Source of the DNA: an uncultured Myxococcales bacterium
Lineage (GTDB): Bacteria; Myxococcota; UBA727; VGSZ01
Length of the DNA: 6,308 bases
Reading direction: 5' to 3'
Assembly: GCA_903952805.1 (NCBI GenBank)
Contig: CAJBHN010000403.1
Coordinates: 1 to 6,308 of the forward strand
The notes under the pieces were generated by a model. The model was not told the origin of the DNA. It made no database searches and saw nothing but the letters and a program-made list of their open reading frames with translations. Position 1 is the first letter of the stretch, and each line of letters opens with the position of its first letter. A program made the position numbers and the translations under genes. Positions 4,921 to 6,308 of the stretch are shown here, piece by piece.

Positions 4921-5915
4921 GCAACGGCATGAACGACCGCGACCATCGCAACGACGACGGCGCCGCCGGGGTCGAACCCGCGTCAGCGGAACCACCGTCC
5001 ATTGACGCGGCCGACTTCGCCGCAGTCCTCGACGCCGCCACCGGCGACGCTCCTGCCGACGTTGCCGTTGCTGTTGCCGACGAGGATGCCGGTGACGGCG
5101 CGCCATTCGTCGTCGAGGAATGGGTCTACGGCGCCATCGAGGCTCTGTGCTTCGTCTCGGCAGACCCCATCACCCCCGCACGGGTCAAAGAGGTGCTCGC
5201 CGGCGAGCTGCCTGCCCTTGACGGAAAAGCCACCATGGCCCCGCCGACGACGACCCAGGTGCGGGAGATCTTTCAGGAGTTGCTGCGGCGCTGGAGCGAC
5301 CCAACCCGTCTGTTGGGGCAAGGCTTTCGTCTGCTCGAAGTCGACGGCGGCCTGACCTTCCGCACCCAGTCGACCCAGGCGCGCTTTGTGCGGCGCATGC
5401 AACAGGGCAAACCCCAAAAGCTGTCGCGGGCGGCGTTGGAGACCCTCGCCGTCGTCGCCTATCGGCAGCCGGTCACCAAGCCCCAAATCGAAGAGGTCCG
5501 CGGCGTCGACTGCTCCGGTGCCCTCAAGGCCCTGCTCGACAAGAAGCTGGTTCGCATTCTGGGGAAGGCCGAGGACGTTGGGAGACCCCTGCTCTACGGC
5601 ACCTCGAGGACCTTCCTGGACTTCTTCAACCTGCAAAGCCTCAACGACCTGCCGACACTCAAGCAACTGCAGGAACTCGACGGCATCGCCCAGGCCCCCG
5701 CCGACGCCGGCGACACCGGCCCCGCCATGGTGATGGACCTGTTTCAGAAAGATGGCCCGGGCCTTGTCTCCGAGGAGACCGAGGAGGAGAGCGCCGACGC
5801 CCTCGATGCCCTTGAGCGGGCCCTCGGTGAGGCCAAAAAGGTCGCCAAATCGGCCTCGACCCTGGTGTTTGGCATTGAGGTGCCAGACGAGGAGCAAAAG
5901 CCCGGCAGCGATTGA
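4917..5915 (+). CDS. scpB: Segregation and condensation protein B (ScpB), winged-helix subunit of SMC complex
   Basis: A 332-residue cytoplasmic partner of ScpA; ScpB dimers bind the kleisin and stabilise the SMC ring. Two winged-helix domains are expected at about 68-165 (EEWVYGAIEALCFVSADPIT through GLTFRTQ) and 170-248. The second holds the family signature LSRAALETLAVVAYRQPVTK at 169-188, then EEVRGVDCSGALKALLDKKL, and GRPLLYGTSRTFLDFFNL at 222-239. Typical ScpB has about 180-200 residues. Here 65 residues rich in Ala and Asp precede the core and about 80, including an acidic Glu-rich stretch at 284-301, follow it. The ATG at 4917 overlaps the scpA stop and has GGAG at -10 to -7. A second in-frame Met lies four codons on. 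The long 395-residue frame on the opposite strand is a shadow of this gene's codon bias. The smc gene is not in the window. Confidence 0.95.
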   Translation: MSNGMNDRDHRNDDGAAGVEPASAEPPSIDAADFAAVLDAATGDAPADVAVAVADEDAGDGAPFVVEEWVYGAIEALCFVSADPITPARVKEVLAGELPALDGKATMAPPTTTQVREIFQELLRRWSDPTRLLGQGFRLLEVDGGLTFRTQSTQARFVRRMQQGKPQKLSRAALETLAVVAYRQPVTKPQIEEVRGVDCSGALKALLDKKLVRILGKAEDVGRPLLYGTSRTFLDFFNLQSLNDLPTLKQLQELDGIAQAPADAGDTGPAMVMDLFQKDGPGLVSEETEEESADALDALERALGEAKKVAKSASTLVFGIEVPDEEQKPGSD

Positions 5916-6073
5916 CGACGCCAGTTTGTCTGAAATGTGCCAATAGTTCGGATTCGTCTTCGGCTGACGCCGAGGATGTCTGATCTCCTCCGGCTCGCGC
6001 CCCAGGAGTCCCGCTGACGAAGTCGACGCACCCCGCGCCGACGACACCCCCAAGCACCGACGGAGTCGGAGCG
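5916..6073. other. scpB-rluB intergenic region (158 bp)
   Basis: A weak hairpin lies at 5958-5975: TCGGC and GCCGA around a TGAC loop, extended by a T-G and a C-G pair. No T run follows, so it is a poor terminator candidate. I see no convincing promoter; read-through from scpAB into the next gene is plausible. Confidence 0.5.
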
Positions 6074-6308
6074 ATGACGAAGAACAAGTCCAAGCCAAAG
6101 TCGAAGTCCAAGTCAGTGTCGTCGTCGCCTGTCGACGACGGGACCGAGCGACTGCAGAAAGCACTGGCACGTGCTGGTGTGGCTTCCCGCCGTGCCGCGG
6201 AGCAAATGATCGTCGACGGTCGCGTGCGCGTGAACGACGTCGTCGTGCGCGAGCTCGGCAGCAAGATCGATCCAGCGAAGGATCAAGTGCGGGTCGACGG
6301 CCGCGTCG
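6074..6308 (+). CDS. RluB/RsuA-type pseudouridine synthase, N-terminal S4 domain, cut by window edge
   Basis: The first 78 codons of a probable rRNA pseudouridine synthase of the RsuA/RluB family, which isomerises a uridine in ribosomal RNA. Visible is a 24-residue tail rich in Lys and Ser, then an S4 RNA-binding domain from about 25: ERLQKALARAGVASRRAAEQ at 25-44, VDGRVRVNDVVV at 48-59, and a second VDGRV at 74-78. The catalytic domain with its active-site Asp would lie beyond the window. The ATG at 6074 has GGAG at -12 to -9, with a second GGAG closer in. Its place after scpA-scpB matches the common order in which scpAB precede an rluB-type gene, which supports RluB over RsuA. The S4 fold alone also occurs in other RNA-binding proteins, so the subfamily is an inference from context. 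Confidence 0.88.
   Translation, partial: MTKNKSKPKSKSKSVSSSPVDDGTERLQKALARAGVASRRAAEQMIVDGRVRVNDVVVRELGSKIDPAKDQVRVDGRV
6086..6115 (+). repeat. Hexamer tandem repeat at the start of the pseudouridine synthase gene
   Basis: Five successive hexamers: AAGTCC, AAGCCA, AAGTCG, AAGTCC, AAGTCA. They encode alternating Lys with Ser or Pro, building the basic tail before the S4 domain. The pattern suggests growth of the tail by repeat expansion. Confidence 0.8.

Noticed and set aside
4377..5106. Minus-strand frames opposite the end of scpA
   Set aside because: Composition-driven shadows of scpA with no recognisable protein features.
4983..6170. A 395-residue minus-strand frame opposite scpB
   Set aside because: A shadow produced by strong third-position GC bias; scpB is unambiguous and no motif appears on this strand.
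1..6308. A CRISPR array, transposase, prophage, toxin-antitoxin or other defence module
   Set aside because: No regularly spaced repeats with unique spacers, no integrase or transposase motifs, and every substantial gene belongs to a housekeeping or envelope family.

Overview
This window is GC-rich chromosomal DNA with strong GC preference at third codon positions. It most resembles a deltaproteobacterial or Myxococcota-type genome. Pointers are the TonB protein with a near-pure proline linker next to exbB and exbD, the low-complexity intergenic repeats, and the separate scpA-scpB-rluB neighbourhood. The taxon is an inference; there is no rRNA or other marker here. I see no mobile element, CRISPR array, tRNA or rRNA.

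Left half, all minus strand, in order of transcription: exbB (3531 to 2866), exbD (2813 to 2382), a TonB-type energy transducer (2193 to 1423, start uncertain), a SixA-type histidine phosphatase (1232 to 729), and the N-terminal 216 codons of a class A penicillin-binding protein, PBP1A-like (648 to the window edge). ExbB and ExbD should form the inner-membrane proton channel that drives the TonB protein. SixA and the PBP are co-oriented, but 190 and 80 bp gaps separate them, so one operon is not certain.

Right half, plus strand: scpA (3898-4920) overlaps scpB (4917-5915) by ATGA; together they encode the kleisin and winged-helix subunits of the SMC condensin. After 158 bp comes the start of an RluB-type rRNA pseudouridine synthase (6074 to the window edge). 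This scpA-scpB-rluB order is a conserved bacterial gene neighbourhood.

The two halves diverge from a 366 bp intergenic region (3532-3897), the most structured non-coding part of the window. It holds a possible exbB promoter, two terminator-like hairpins that both read on the minus strand, a 9-bp perfect dyad just upstream of scpA, and one member of an imperfect inverted repeat. The other member lies just past tonB, so exbB-exbD-tonB is bracketed by the pair. Other oddities are a 28-bp perfect palindrome inside scpA, a period-8 tandem repeat, and GTCGAC occurring about 22 times. The genes themselves are recognisable housekeeping families; I did not find a clearly new multi-gene system.
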